64,000 bases of DNA from Pararhizobium gei. GTDB lineage: Bacteria > Pseudomonadota > Alphaproteobacteria > Rhizobiales > Rhizobiaceae. The first letter of the stretch is position 1; each line of letters begins with the position of its first letter. Below, piece after piece: positions 9,786-17,331 of this stretch. Below the pieces are notes generated by a model. The model was not told where the DNA came from, ran no database searches, and saw only the letters and a list, made by a program, of their open reading frames with translations. Location of the stretch: assembly GCF_029223885.1 (NCBI RefSeq), contig NZ_CP119409.1, positions 1,452,001-1,516,000 of the forward strand, written 5' to 3'. Made by a program: the position numbers and the translations under genes.

Positions 9786-10784
9786 GTGATTTTGCCGACC
9801 GAAATGCGTTTTGTCGATCTACCCTTGCCGGGCGGGGCCGAAAACATGGTTCTTTCCCGCGGCCCGCTGCCGGAACTGAACGCTGGCGATATCCTCATCC
9901 GCGTCGAGGCGGCCGGCGTCAACCGCCCGGACGTGCTGCAAAGGCTCGGCAACTATCCGCCGCCGCCGGGCGCGAGCCCTGTTCTGGGTCTGGAGGTTGC
10001 CGGCGAAGTGGTCGGGATCGGGGAGGGCGTCGAGGATTTTGCGATCGGGGAAAAGGTCTGCGGGCTCGCCAATGGCGGCGGCTATGCCGAGTTCTGCGCC
10101 CTGCCGGCCACGCAGGCATTGCGCTGGCCGAAGGGCTATGACGCCGCCCGCGCGGCAGCGCTGCCGGAAACCTTTTTTACCGTCTGGGCCAATGTCTTCC
10201 AGATGGCGGATCTGGTGGAAGGCGAAAAGATCCTCATTCACGGCGGGTCCAGCGGCATCGGCACGACCGCCATCCAGCTTGCCCGCGCTTTCGGCGCCGA
10301 GGTTTTCGTGACCGCCGGCACCAAGGACAAATGCGACGCCTGCGTGGCGCTCGGGGCCAAACGGGCGATCAACTACCGGGATGAGGATTTTAAGGCCGCC
10401 ATTGCGGAAGAAACCGGCGGCCTCGGCGTCGATGTCATCCTCGACATGGTCGGAGCGCCCTATTTCGACCGCAACATCGCCTCGCTCGCCAAGGACGGCC
10501 GGCTGTCGATCATCGCCTTCCTCGGCGGTGCGGTGGTCGAAAAGGCCAATATAGCGCCGATACTGGGTAAGCGGCTGCATATCATGGGATCGGCCATGCG
10601 GCCACGCACCGCCGCTGAGAAGGAAGCAATCCGGGACGATCTTGAGGACAATGTCTGGCCGTTGCTGGAGGAGGGCGAGGTCGCACCGGTGATGCAGGCG
10701 GTCGTGCCGTTTTCCGAGGTTGTCGAAGCGCACCGGCTGATGGAGGCGGGCGACCATATCGGCAAAATCGTTCTTACCGTCTAA
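9786..10784 (+). CDS. NAD(P)H:quinone oxidoreductase, zeta-crystallin/PIG3-like
   Basis: Zinc-free medium-chain dehydrogenase/reductase of 332 residues. The N-terminal GroES-like half contains the [19 protein letters not shown] block, which lacks the zinc cysteines of alcohol dehydrogenases. The nucleotide-binding half contains [20 protein letters not shown] (the AxxGxxG-type NADPH motif is at about residues 155-165). These features match quinone oxidoreductases of the PIG3 group (TIGR02824). It presumably reduces quinones in the cytoplasm. It is monocistronic. The start ATG sits shortly after CCAGGAGACGCCC. Confidence 0.88.
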   Translation: MILPTEMRFVDLPLPGGAENMVLSRGPLPELNAGDILIRVEAAGVNRPDVLQRLGNYPPPPGASPVLGLEVAGEVVGIGEGVEDFAIGEKVCGLANGGGYAEFCALPATQALRWPKGYDAARAAALPETFFTVWANVFQMADLVEGEKILIHGGSSGIGTTAIQLARAFGAEVFVTAGTKDKCDACVALGAKRAINYRDEDFKAAIAEETGGLGVDVILDMVGAPYFDRNIASLAKDGRLSIIAFLGGAVVEKANIAPILGKRLHIMGSAMRPRTAAEKEAIRDDLEDNVWPLLEEGEVAPVMQAVVPFSEVVEAHRLMEAGDHIGKIVLTV

Positions 10785-10867
10785 AGTCTAACGGAACGGG
10801 TCTTGCAATCTGCCCGAATTGGAATACCTTTTAATCATCTTCAACGTAACGAAAGGAAGGTGATCCA

Positions 10868-10942
10868 GTGTCTAATGAGTTTTCGAGCCTCGTAGCGGAC
10901 ATGGGAATTGTGGTGATGGAGACGAGGCAGCCCTCGCTCTGA
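10868..10942 (+). CDS. Candidate 24-residue small protein in a terminator-ended transcript
   Basis: GTG start at 10868 with a good Shine-Dalgarno (AAGGAAGG, about 7 bases upstream) opens a 24-codon frame ending in TGA at 10942 (begins MSNEFSSLVADMG). Possible promoter elements TTGCAA (10803-10808) and TACCTT (10825-10830) precede it. A strong intrinsic terminator (11011-11035) follows, so the unit may be an independent transcript of about 200 nt. No homology is recognised. It could equally be a small RNA with an incidental reading frame. The rest of the 347-bp gap between 10784 and 11132 holds nothing else seen. Confidence 0.4.
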   Translation: MSNEFSSLVADMGIVVMETRQPSL

Positions 10943-11010
10943 AACAACCTTCCTGCGCAACGCTCCCATTGCGGATGCGGTGCGGCCCGTTATCAGGGCA
11001 AATCTCATGG

Positions 11011-11035
11011 AGGGCCGCCTTGTGCGGCCCTTTTT
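11011..11035 (+). terminator. Intrinsic terminator of the small transcript
   Basis: AGGGCCGC (11011-11018), loop, GCGGCCCT (11024-11031), then TTTT: a textbook GC stem followed by a T-run. The downstream arm is preceded by an identical TGCGGCCC copy at 10981-10988, which could pair with the same GGGCCGC and so compete with the terminator. Confidence 0.8.
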
Positions 11036-11131
11036 GCTGTTTGCGGTCCGGAAATCGTCCTTACCGCGGATTGTCGCTTTTGTACGACCGAACCTATTGA
11101 GCCATCGCGGTTCTGTAAAAATCTCTGCCCT

Positions 11132-11869
11132 TTACACGCCGAACCGCCCCAGCGCGGGTATTTTGATCCCCGGGCGCAGCACGTCGATACCGGCGACAAG
11201 GCCCATGAAATGCACTTCGAAGCCGCTGCGCGCGCCGGCTGAAATCCCCAGCAGGCCGTAGAGTGTAGCATGCAGGTCGAGGCCGTCTCCGTCGATCTGG
11301 AAAAGCTTTCCCTCCGGCAGATAGTCGCGCCCGACTGCGTCCGGCGGCAGTACGGCGTTGAGTTCGGGAACCGAGCGCAGCACATGGGCGACGAACGTGT
11401 TTGAGTTCGGACCCGGCCAGATGCGATAGGCGCCGGGCTTGGCATAGGGATAAGACTGGATCGCCGCTTCGACCTTCGGGACCAGCCGGGCTGCGTCCCT
11501 TCCCGTGATGCCGACTACCATATGAGGCACGTTGGAATACCAGCGGGCATCGGCGGGATAGCCGTTACGCCGGATGGGGGAACCCCAGCCGACCTTGTCA
11601 TAACGGTTGTAGGTCGTGTCGTCCTTGCCCTTGGTGACGATCCAGGAATGGCTCGCCACCGCCCCCTTCAATCCGCCTGTGGAGGCGGAGAAAACATAGA
11701 TCGCCGCATCGGCGCTTTCGTCCGGTCTGGGAAGGATCTTTGCCGACGTCCAGTCGGCCTCGCGCCAGCTTGCCGGCCGGTCCTTGACATACCAGAAGCC
11801 GGCGGAGGCAAGTGCCGGAAGAAGATAGACGAACAGAATGGCAAGAAGCAGCCTGCGAAGCAATTTCAT
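11132..11869 (-). CDS. DUF3750 family protein
   Basis: 245-residue protein with an N-terminal membrane anchor or signal peptide (KLLRRLLLAILFVYLLPAL). It then has a domain matching DUF3750: AAIYVFSASTGGLKGAVASH, HSWIVTKGKDDTTYNRYDKV-like segments and WPGPNSNTFVAHVLRSVPEL. The conserved NSNTF block with nearby histidines resembles NlpC/P60- or lipocalin-independent papain-like folds, but catalysis has not been established to my knowledge. The start at 11869 is chosen because it gives the signal segment; longer frames upstream overlap the divergent asparaginase gene. Cell-envelope location inferred. Confidence 0.75.
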   Translation of the reverse strand: MKLLRRLLLAILFVYLLPALASAGFWYVKDRPASWREADWTSAKILPRPDESADAAIYVFSASTGGLKGAVASHSWIVTKGKDDTTYNRYDKVGWGSPIRRNGYPADARWYSNVPHMVVGITGRDAARLVPKVEAAIQSYPYAKPGAYRIWPGPNSNTFVAHVLRSVPELNAVLPPDAVGRDYLPEGKLFQIDGDGLDLHATLYGLLGISAGARSGFEVHFMGLVAGIDVLRPGIKIPALGRFGV

Positions 11870-11945
11870 TGAAGGGCCTGGGTTTTGCGTTGCGCGATCT
11901 TGGTCTAAAGACACCGGCAGAAATTGGATTTTTGAGGGCGTAATC

Positions 11946-12953
11946 ATGTCGAACCCGGTACTTGTCGAAGTCACACGCGGCAAAATCGTCGAAAGCCGCC
12001 ATCGCGGCCTCGTCGTCGCGGTCGACGGCGATGGAAAGACGGTGTTTTCGCTCGGCGATACCGACGCCGCCGTCTTCCCCCGTTCGGCCTGCAAGGCCAT
12101 GCAGGCGTTGCCCTTGATGGAAACCGGTGCTGCGGATGCTTACGGCTTTGGCAATCGGGAACTGGCGCTCGCCTGTTCCTCTCACAATGGCGAGCCCGAA
12201 CATGTAGCGCTGGCCGCCGCCATGCTCTCGGCTGCCGGGCAGGATGTCTCCGTCCTCGAGTGCGGCGAGCATTGGTCCTTCAGTCAGGAGACGCTGATCG
12301 CCCAGGCACGTACGCTTCAGCATCCGGCACAGCTTCACAACAATTGCTCCGGCAAACATGCGGGTTTCATCTGCGCCTGCTGCCATGGCGGGCAGGAGAC
12401 ATCAGGCTATGTCGACTACGACCATCCCTTGCAGCGCGAAATCCGCGGCGTCATGGAAGCCCTGACGGGCGCTGCCCTGGGAGAGGACAATTGCGGCATC
12501 GACGGTTGCTCGATCCCGACCTATGCCGTGCCCTTGAAAGGTTTGGCGCACGGTTTTGCAAAAATGGCAACCGGAACCGGTCTGGAGTCTATGCGCGCCA
12601 AGGCTTCGCGGCGGCTGATCGAGGCCTGCATGGCTGAACCCTTCTATGTCGCCGGAACGAAGCGCGCCTGCACGCGGCTGATGCAGGCGGCACCCGGCCG
12701 CATCTTCGCCAAGACCGGTGCCGAAGGCGTGTTCTGCGCTGCCATTCCGGAAAAAGGCATCGCGATTGCGCTGAAATGCGAGGACGGCACCACCCGTGCC
12801 GCCGAGGCCATGATCGCGGCGACGCTTGCACGCTTTTTCACGAATGAGCCGGACCTGCACGCAAACCTCATGGCGCAGGCCAATCATACGATGAAAAACT
12901 GGAATGGCCTGGCGGTTGGCGATGTCCGTGTGACCGGAGCCTTCGCCGCCTGA
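11946..12953 (+). CDS. L-asparaginase, Rhizobium etli ReAV (class 3) type
   Basis: 335-residue asparaginase of the PF06089 family, hydrolysing L-asparagine to aspartate and ammonia. The Ser-x-x-Lys pair sits in FPRSACKAM (Ser47, Lys50; one residue earlier than Ser48/Lys51 in R. etli ReAV). SSHNGE carries the second conserved serine region. Metal-site residues appear as NNCSGKHAG (Cys134, Lys137) and CGIDGCSIP. It has no similarity to classic E. coli-type asparaginases. The start at 11946 has GAGGG about 7 bases upstream and is divergent from the DUF3750 gene. Residue roles are taken from published ReAV work as I recall it. Confidence 0.88.
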   Translation: MSNPVLVEVTRGKIVESRHRGLVVAVDGDGKTVFSLGDTDAAVFPRSACKAMQALPLMETGAADAYGFGNRELALACSSHNGEPEHVALAAAMLSAAGQDVSVLECGEHWSFSQETLIAQARTLQHPAQLHNNCSGKHAGFICACCHGGQETSGYVDYDHPLQREIRGVMEALTGAALGEDNCGIDGCSIPTYAVPLKGLAHGFAKMATGTGLESMRAKASRRLIEACMAEPFYVAGTKRACTRLMQAAPGRIFAKTGAEGVFCAAIPEKGIAIALKCEDGTTRAAEAMIAATLARFFTNEPDLHANLMAQANHTMKNWNGLAVGDVRVTGAFAA

Positions 12954-13254
12954 CGCTTGCGTTTTCAATCGTCCGCGTTGCCTTTTCGCTGTAACGTGCC
13001 GCCGGTTCCTCCGGCAGGTCTACCGGCACGATGCGGTCAGGTTCCTGACCATAGCGTGCGGCGAAACGGTATCGAACTTCGCTTCTGCAAAAAAGGGGTG
13101 TGGTCTCGACGGAGCGAGCCACAATTGCCCGCTTGACTGCCGCCTCCTCATCGTCGCTGGTCGTCAATCCCAGGGCAGGATGGCTCGCCGCCGCACCGCT
13201 GACGAAATTCTCCGGGCGCAGCAGCCAGATTGCTGCAGGCGCTATCGCAACCAT
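12868..13254 (-). CDS. Doubtful hypothetical protein convergent with the asparaginase gene
   Basis: An open frame of 128 codons from ATG 13254. Residues 1-90 look protein-like (IWLLRPENFVSGAA, then RYRFAARYGQEPDRIVPVDL). The last 30 or so codons lie antisense to the asparaginase 3' end and are arginine-rich, as expected of a shadow frame. No family is recognised and no clear Shine-Dalgarno was found. It may be a real small gene with a run-on end or chance. It is the only candidate in the 408-bp gap between 12953 and 13362. Confidence 0.3.
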   Translation of the reverse strand: MVAIAPAAIWLLRPENFVSGAAASHPALGLTTSDDEEAAVKRAIVARSVETTPLFCRSEVRYRFAARYGQEPDRIVPVDLPEEPAARYSEKATRTIENASVRRRRLRSHGHRQPPGHSSFSSYDWPAP

Positions 13255-13302
13255 CGCCACTTTGCCAAAGACACCAGCATTCGTCTCCGCCCGAACTTGA
13301 CT

Positions 13303-13347
13303 TTGCACGATATTGCATGCTTTACAAAAAAAAGAAATATCGTGCAA
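13303..13347. promoter_or_regulatory. 12-bp inverted repeat ahead of the DUF4406-like gene
   Basis: TTGCACGATATT (13303-13314) and AATATCGTGCAA (13336-13347) are perfect reverse complements 21 bp apart, with the right arm ending 14 bp before the start codon at 13362. This could be a two-site operator or a 5'-UTR hairpin next to the ribosome binding site. No regulator is adjacent. Confidence 0.5.
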
Positions 13348-13361
13348 TAATGGAGAATGTC

Positions 13362-13733
13362 ATGTTGATTTTGATTGCCGGCCCTTATCGCTCCGGCACC
13401 GGTGATGATGCGACGAAAATGGCGGAGAACCTCAAGAGGCTGGAAGCCCCGTCCTACCGGTTGTTCCAGGCCGGCCACCTGCCGATGATTGGCGAATGGG
13501 TGGCGCTGCCGGTCTGGAATGCCGCTGGCGGTAAAACCATCGGCGACGACCTCTATGAAGAAATCTTCCACCCCGTCGCGGGCCGTCTGCTGCAATTATG
13601 CGATGCCGTCCTGCGCCTGCCCGGAGAGTCCAGGGGCGCGGACAATGATGTGCGGATCGCAAGGGAGCGCGGCATTCCGGTCTATTTCAGCCTCGACGAG
13701 GTGCCGGGTTGTGCGCAAAGCGCCGTGGCATAA
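13362..13733 (+). CDS. DUF4406/nucleoside-deoxyribosyltransferase-like protein
   Basis: 123-residue protein opening with LILIAGPYRSGTGDD, a P-loop-like turn typical of the DUF4406 and nucleoside 2-deoxyribosyltransferase fold. It is followed by HLPMIGEWVALPVW and GESRGADNDVRIARERGIPVYF, the family's conserved C-terminal block. The start at 13362 is chosen because GGAG lies 6-7 bases upstream; ATG 13350 is in frame but has none. Substrate unknown. Expression may be controlled through the inverted repeat at 13303-13347. Confidence 0.75.
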   Translation: MLILIAGPYRSGTGDDATKMAENLKRLEAPSYRLFQAGHLPMIGEWVALPVWNAAGGKTIGDDLYEEIFHPVAGRLLQLCDAVLRLPGESRGADNDVRIARERGIPVYFSLDEVPGCAQSAVA

Positions 13734-13791
13734 GCGATGCGGCGCCGCTCCGGCCGGGTGCGAAGCGGCGCCATCACGGGCGCGCGGCCCG

Positions 13792-13980
13792 CTAACAGCC
13801 TCGGCAGGGCGCTACGCGTGGAAAAGGCCCGGGGAGGGGAAGGTCGCCGAGTTTACGCATGTCCATCACTGCGATCTCCGGGTGTTGCAGCGGGTCGAGG
13901 ATCCAGCCAGTCTCCGCGCGCTCATCGGTCGCGGTTGGCATTTTCAACAACCTGCCGAGCAGGGACGAAAGCTTCGACAT
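13792..13980 (-). CDS. Small hypothetical protein divergent from a LysR gene
   Basis: 62-residue frame starting SKLSSLLGRLLKMPTA, with an ordered segment LDPLQHPEIAVMDMRKLGDLPLP near the middle. The latter resembles short rhizobial proteins with a degenerate DUF1127-like helix. It reads away from the LysR gene at 14079 with a 98-bp shared control region, a layout that often means the regulator controls its neighbour. The frame is plausible but short and family membership is not certain. Confidence 0.45.
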   Translation of the reverse strand: MSKLSSLLGRLLKMPTATDERAETGWILDPLQHPEIAVMDMRKLGDLPLPGPFPRVAPCRGC

Positions 13981-14078
13981 GGCAACACCTGTCTTTTAAA
14001 CATTTGATTGCCTGATGATCGGCTTCGTGCGGGTTAATTACAATTGAGTTTGCTGCGCGCCGGGTATAGAAAAACTAT

Positions 14079-14981
14079 ATGAAAGACCTGAACCTTGTCC
14101 ATCTCAACGGTTTGCGCGCCGTCGAGGCTGCAGCGCGCCTCGGCTCGCTGCAGGCGGCCGCCGATGAACTCGGCGTCACGGCCGGGGCCGTCAGCCAGCA
14201 GATTGCCAAGACGGAAAAGCAGCTCGGCCGCACGCTGTTCGAGCGCAGCCCGAAGGGACTCGTCGCGACATCTTTTGGCGAGAGCTTCCTGCCGCGCCTG
14301 ACGGGCGGCTTCGAAGCGCTGGATCTCGCGGTTGGAAGCGCACGGCGGCGTGACGAGACGATCCTGACCATCTCTGTCGCACCGGTTTTTGCGGCCCGCT
14401 GGCTTGTCTGCCGGCTGGACCGCTTTGCCGAACGGCATCCCGACATCCGCCTGCGCATTGACGCGACCACTGCCCTGGTCAACCTGGAGGCGGCCGGCGT
14501 CGATATCGGCATCCGCGTTGGTTCGGGAGACTGGCCGGGCGTGACCATCGAGCCGCTTCTGGAACAGGAGGTTTTTCCGGTCTGCTCTCCGGCGCTGGCA
14601 GAAAAACTGAAGCGGCCCGAAGATATTTTGAGCCTGCCTGCCGTGCTCGACGGCCGCTCCATGTTCAGTTGGGAGATATGGCTCGGTCAGGTCGGCTTGT
14701 CCGGCCGGACGATGACGGCGCGGCATGTCTTCAACGATGCTTCGCTGTGTCTTGACGCGGCCATCGCCGGGCAGGGCGTCATGCTCGCCTGGCAGACGCT
14801 GGCCGGCTACTCGATCATCGAGGGACGCCTTGCCGTGCCTTATCCGGTTCGCGTCAAGACCGGGTTCTCGCATTACTTCGTCACGCCGCCCTCGCGCCGC
14901 GACAGCCGCACCGTGGCCGCCTTCAAGACGTGGGTCCGCGACGAGATTGCCGGCAGCATCCGGGCGCTCGGTTTTTCCTGA
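14079..14981 (+). CDS. LysR-type transcriptional regulator (GcvA-like)
   Basis: 300-residue LysR regulator. The N-terminal winged helix-turn-helix covers LGSLQAAADELGVTAGAVSQ and EKQLGRTLFERSPKGL (residues 20-70). The C-terminal substrate-binding domain includes VAPVFAARWLVCRLDRFAERHP and GIRVGSGDWPGV, a pattern seen in the GcvA/AmpR subgroup. Targets are unknown; candidates are the divergent small gene at 13792 and the GST gene that ends 11 bp away on the opposite strand. Confidence 0.9.
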   Translation: MKDLNLVHLNGLRAVEAAARLGSLQAAADELGVTAGAVSQQIAKTEKQLGRTLFERSPKGLVATSFGESFLPRLTGGFEALDLAVGSARRRDETILTISVAPVFAARWLVCRLDRFAERHPDIRLRIDATTALVNLEAAGVDIGIRVGSGDWPGVTIEPLLEQEVFPVCSPALAEKLKRPEDILSLPAVLDGRSMFSWEIWLGQVGLSGRTMTARHVFNDASLCLDAAIAGQGVMLAWQTLAGYSIIEGRLAVPYPVRVKTGFSHYFVTPPSRRDSRTVAAFKTWVRDEIAGSIRALGFS

Positions 14982-14991
14982 ACGATCCGGC

Positions 14992-15657
14992 TCAGGCCGC
15001 CGCAGCCTCGCGGCGGCGACCTGCCATCATCTTTTCAAAAGCCGGCCGTGCATGGCAACGGGCGATCCAGGCCGTCACGCCCGGATAGCGTTCGAAAAGC
15101 GCGGTCTCGCTCAGGGCATAGCGCAGCACCTCCGCCAGATTGAGATCGGCCACGGTAAAGCGGCCGCCGACCATGTAGTCGCGGCCGGCAAGATGAGCCT
15201 CCAGCCGGGCCAAAGGGCGCTCCAGAGCCCTGCTGGAAGCCTCGATCACCGCTTTTCCGGCGAATGTGCCCTCCTGCGCATTGTCATAGGTCAGCACGAT
15301 CTTCACCGTGTGGGGTTCCACTTCGGTCGCCGACCACAAAGTCCAGCCCATGATTTCGCCGTCCTCGGCAAGCGTTGCGCCGCAAAGCGGCCCGCCATGT
15401 TTTCGGGCGAGGTAGAGATTGTTGGCGAGCGATTCCGTCAGCACAAGGCCGTCATCGTCGATGGCCGGAATGAGACCCATCGGGTTCACGGCGAGAAAGG
15501 ACGGCGACTGCGTGTTGAGCCGCGCATCAGGCGCCTGCGGATCGCTCAGAAGCCGGGCTTGGATCACGGGCACGGATCGAAATGGAATTCCGAGTTCCTC
15601 CGCCATCCAGTAGTTGCGCGAAGCACGCGAGCAGTAAACCCCGTAGATCGTCAGCAT
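14992..15657 (-). CDS. Glutathione S-transferase family protein
   Basis: 221-residue GST. The thioredoxin-like N-terminal domain (residues 1-85) contains [19 protein letters not shown], with a Cys/Ser at the usual active-site position, the cis-proline segment [20 protein letters not shown], and the glutathione-gamma-glutamyl-binding [15 protein letters not shown]. The C-terminal helical domain includes [20 protein letters not shown], the N-capping box of GSTs. Substrate class is not predictable by eye. It is monocistronic and convergent with the LysR gene. Confidence 0.88.
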   Translation of the reverse strand: MLTIYGVYCSRASRNYWMAEELGIPFRSVPVIQARLLSDPQAPDARLNTQSPSFLAVNPMGLIPAIDDDGLVLTESLANNLYLARKHGGPLCGATLAEDGEIMGWTLWSATEVEPHTVKIVLTYDNAQEGTFAGKAVIEASSRALERPLARLEAHLAGRDYMVGGRFTVADLNLAEVLRYALSETALFERYPGVTAWIARCHARPAFEKMMAGRRREAAAA

Positions 15658-15757
15658 AATGGTCCTTCCCCAGTGTTCGATTGCCGGACACTATGGCAAT
15701 GGCAGCCGCACTTGAACCGGACGGCATTGATCTTACCGATGAAATCTTTTGATGGAT

Positions 15758-17128
15758 TTAGTTCCTGCGGTTGCCCGACAGCGTCAGGTGGCTGAACCGC
15801 TCGGCGTCCCCCTTGAGCAGGTCGCCGGTTGTTCTGTCGTTCCATCTGTAGCCGAGGATCGCGCCGTCCCGCACGTCGTGAAACAGATTGTCGGTAATCA
15901 GCGCCGCGCCGGCGCCGTCCACGACTGTCACCGCGCAGCCGGCACCGGCATTGCGCACCAGATTGCCCGTCGCCACGATATTGCGCAGATAGGGACCCCA
16001 GCCCAGCATAAGCCCCCATTTCGGCGCGTTCTCGATGACGTTGCCGATGATCACGGTATCGGCTTCGGCCGCGATGCCGAAGCCGAACCCGGCGCCGTCA
16101 TGGATGTAAGGTCCTTCGATATGCAGGTTGCGGACGATATTGCCGCTGACGGTGGAAAGCCGCCCACCCTCATCGAAATTGACGATCAGGATCCCGTTGG
16201 CGGCGCCATCGATGAGGTTGTCCGAGACGATGGCGCCCTGAAATCCGAATTCCGAATAGATGGCGGTTTCGCCGGAGCGCAGGCACTGGTTGCCTGTAAT
16301 CTGGATATTGGTGGCGCTGTTGGCGCGGATCGCGGAAAAGGCGCAGTCGGAAACATGGTTGCCGCTCACCATCACGTTGGCGGCGCGGAAAACATTGATG
16401 CCATTGCCGTTCTCGCCCGTCCCGCCATCCCGCGCACGGATGCCGGAAATCCGGTTGCCGCTGACGATGGTCCCGTCCTCACCCGCTTCCCAGCGATGCA
16501 CCAGAATACCCCCGTTGGCGCAGTCGGAGACTGTATTGCCGGTGATCGACAACCCCTCGCTCTGAACCGCGTAAATGCCGCTGCCCCCGCAGAGCGACAG
16601 GCTGTTGCCGGTAATGCGGCCGCCACACTGTTCGGCACGCAGCCCATGCCCGAAGGAGCCGAGAAGGGTGCAGTTTTCGAGCGTCAGGGTTTGGACGTCA
16701 CGCAGATCGAGCAGCCCGGCTGTGGCGTCGCCATGTTTCGCCTGTGTGCCGTCCAGGATAAGATCGGTTAGGGTCAGCCGCTGAAGCCCGCGGCCCGTCA
16801 GGCAGCCCGCACCTCCCTGATGGAACAGCCGGGTCGCGCCGCTGACGCCATGAAGCACGAGATTGTCGGGCAGAGTGACGCCGCTCACGAGATAGTCTCC
16901 GGCCGCAAGACTCACGGGGGTGCGCTGCGCGGCTGCGGCGTTGAACAATTCCTGCAGCGCCACACTCTGGTCGATGCCCGCGTTCGGGACGATGCCGTAG
17001 GAGGGCATTTTTCCCTGCCCGTTCTCACCGGCGGTCGCACCGGAGGCAGCGCTTGCCCGGCCGGTCTGCGTCAGCGCGTCAAAACCCGTGGCAGCGAGAC
17101 AGAACAAAAGCAGTCGGCGTTTCAGCAT
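15758..17128 (-). CDS. Tat-exported parallel beta-helix protein (TIGR03808-like)
   Basis: 456-residue protein. The N-terminal signal begins LKRRLLLFCLAATGFDAL. The body is built of roughly 20-25-residue repeats with the recurring pattern (I/V)TGNxxSxxxxxGI, for example LSITGNTVSDCANGGILVH and VMVSGNHVSDCAFSAIRA, typical of right-handed parallel beta-helices such as pectate-lyase-like proteins. This matches the rhizobial TIGR03808 family of translocated repetitive proteins. No catalytic triad for polysaccharide cleavage is obvious. Likely periplasmic or secreted. Confidence 0.85.
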   Translation of the reverse strand: MLKRRLLLFCLAATGFDALTQTGRASAASGATAGENGQGKMPSYGIVPNAGIDQSVALQELFNAAAAQRTPVSLAAGDYLVSGVTLPDNLVLHGVSGATRLFHQGGAGCLTGRGLQRLTLTDLILDGTQAKHGDATAGLLDLRDVQTLTLENCTLLGSFGHGLRAEQCGGRITGNSLSLCGGSGIYAVQSEGLSITGNTVSDCANGGILVHRWEAGEDGTIVSGNRISGIRARDGGTGENGNGINVFRAANVMVSGNHVSDCAFSAIRANSATNIQITGNQCLRSGETAIYSEFGFQGAIVSDNLIDGAANGILIVNFDEGGRLSTVSGNIVRNLHIEGPYIHDGAGFGFGIAAEADTVIIGNVIENAPKWGLMLGWGPYLRNIVATGNLVRNAGAGCAVTVVDGAGAALITDNLFHDVRDGAILGYRWNDRTTGDLLKGDAERFSHLTLSGNRRN

Positions 17129-17331
17129 GATTTTTCCTTTGCCTTAAAGAAGCATTCTTCATGCCAGGCCCGTTTGTTTCAAAAAGGCACATCCAGGAGG
17201 AGACTGCGCGTCCACGAAAGACAACCGTACTTCCCGTGCCGTAGCCGTCTTTAACAAAGAATAACCTATGGCTGGTACATAGGAACCAATGACCAAGGGA
17301 CGGCTCGGGCGTCAAAGCTCCGGAGGCATGC

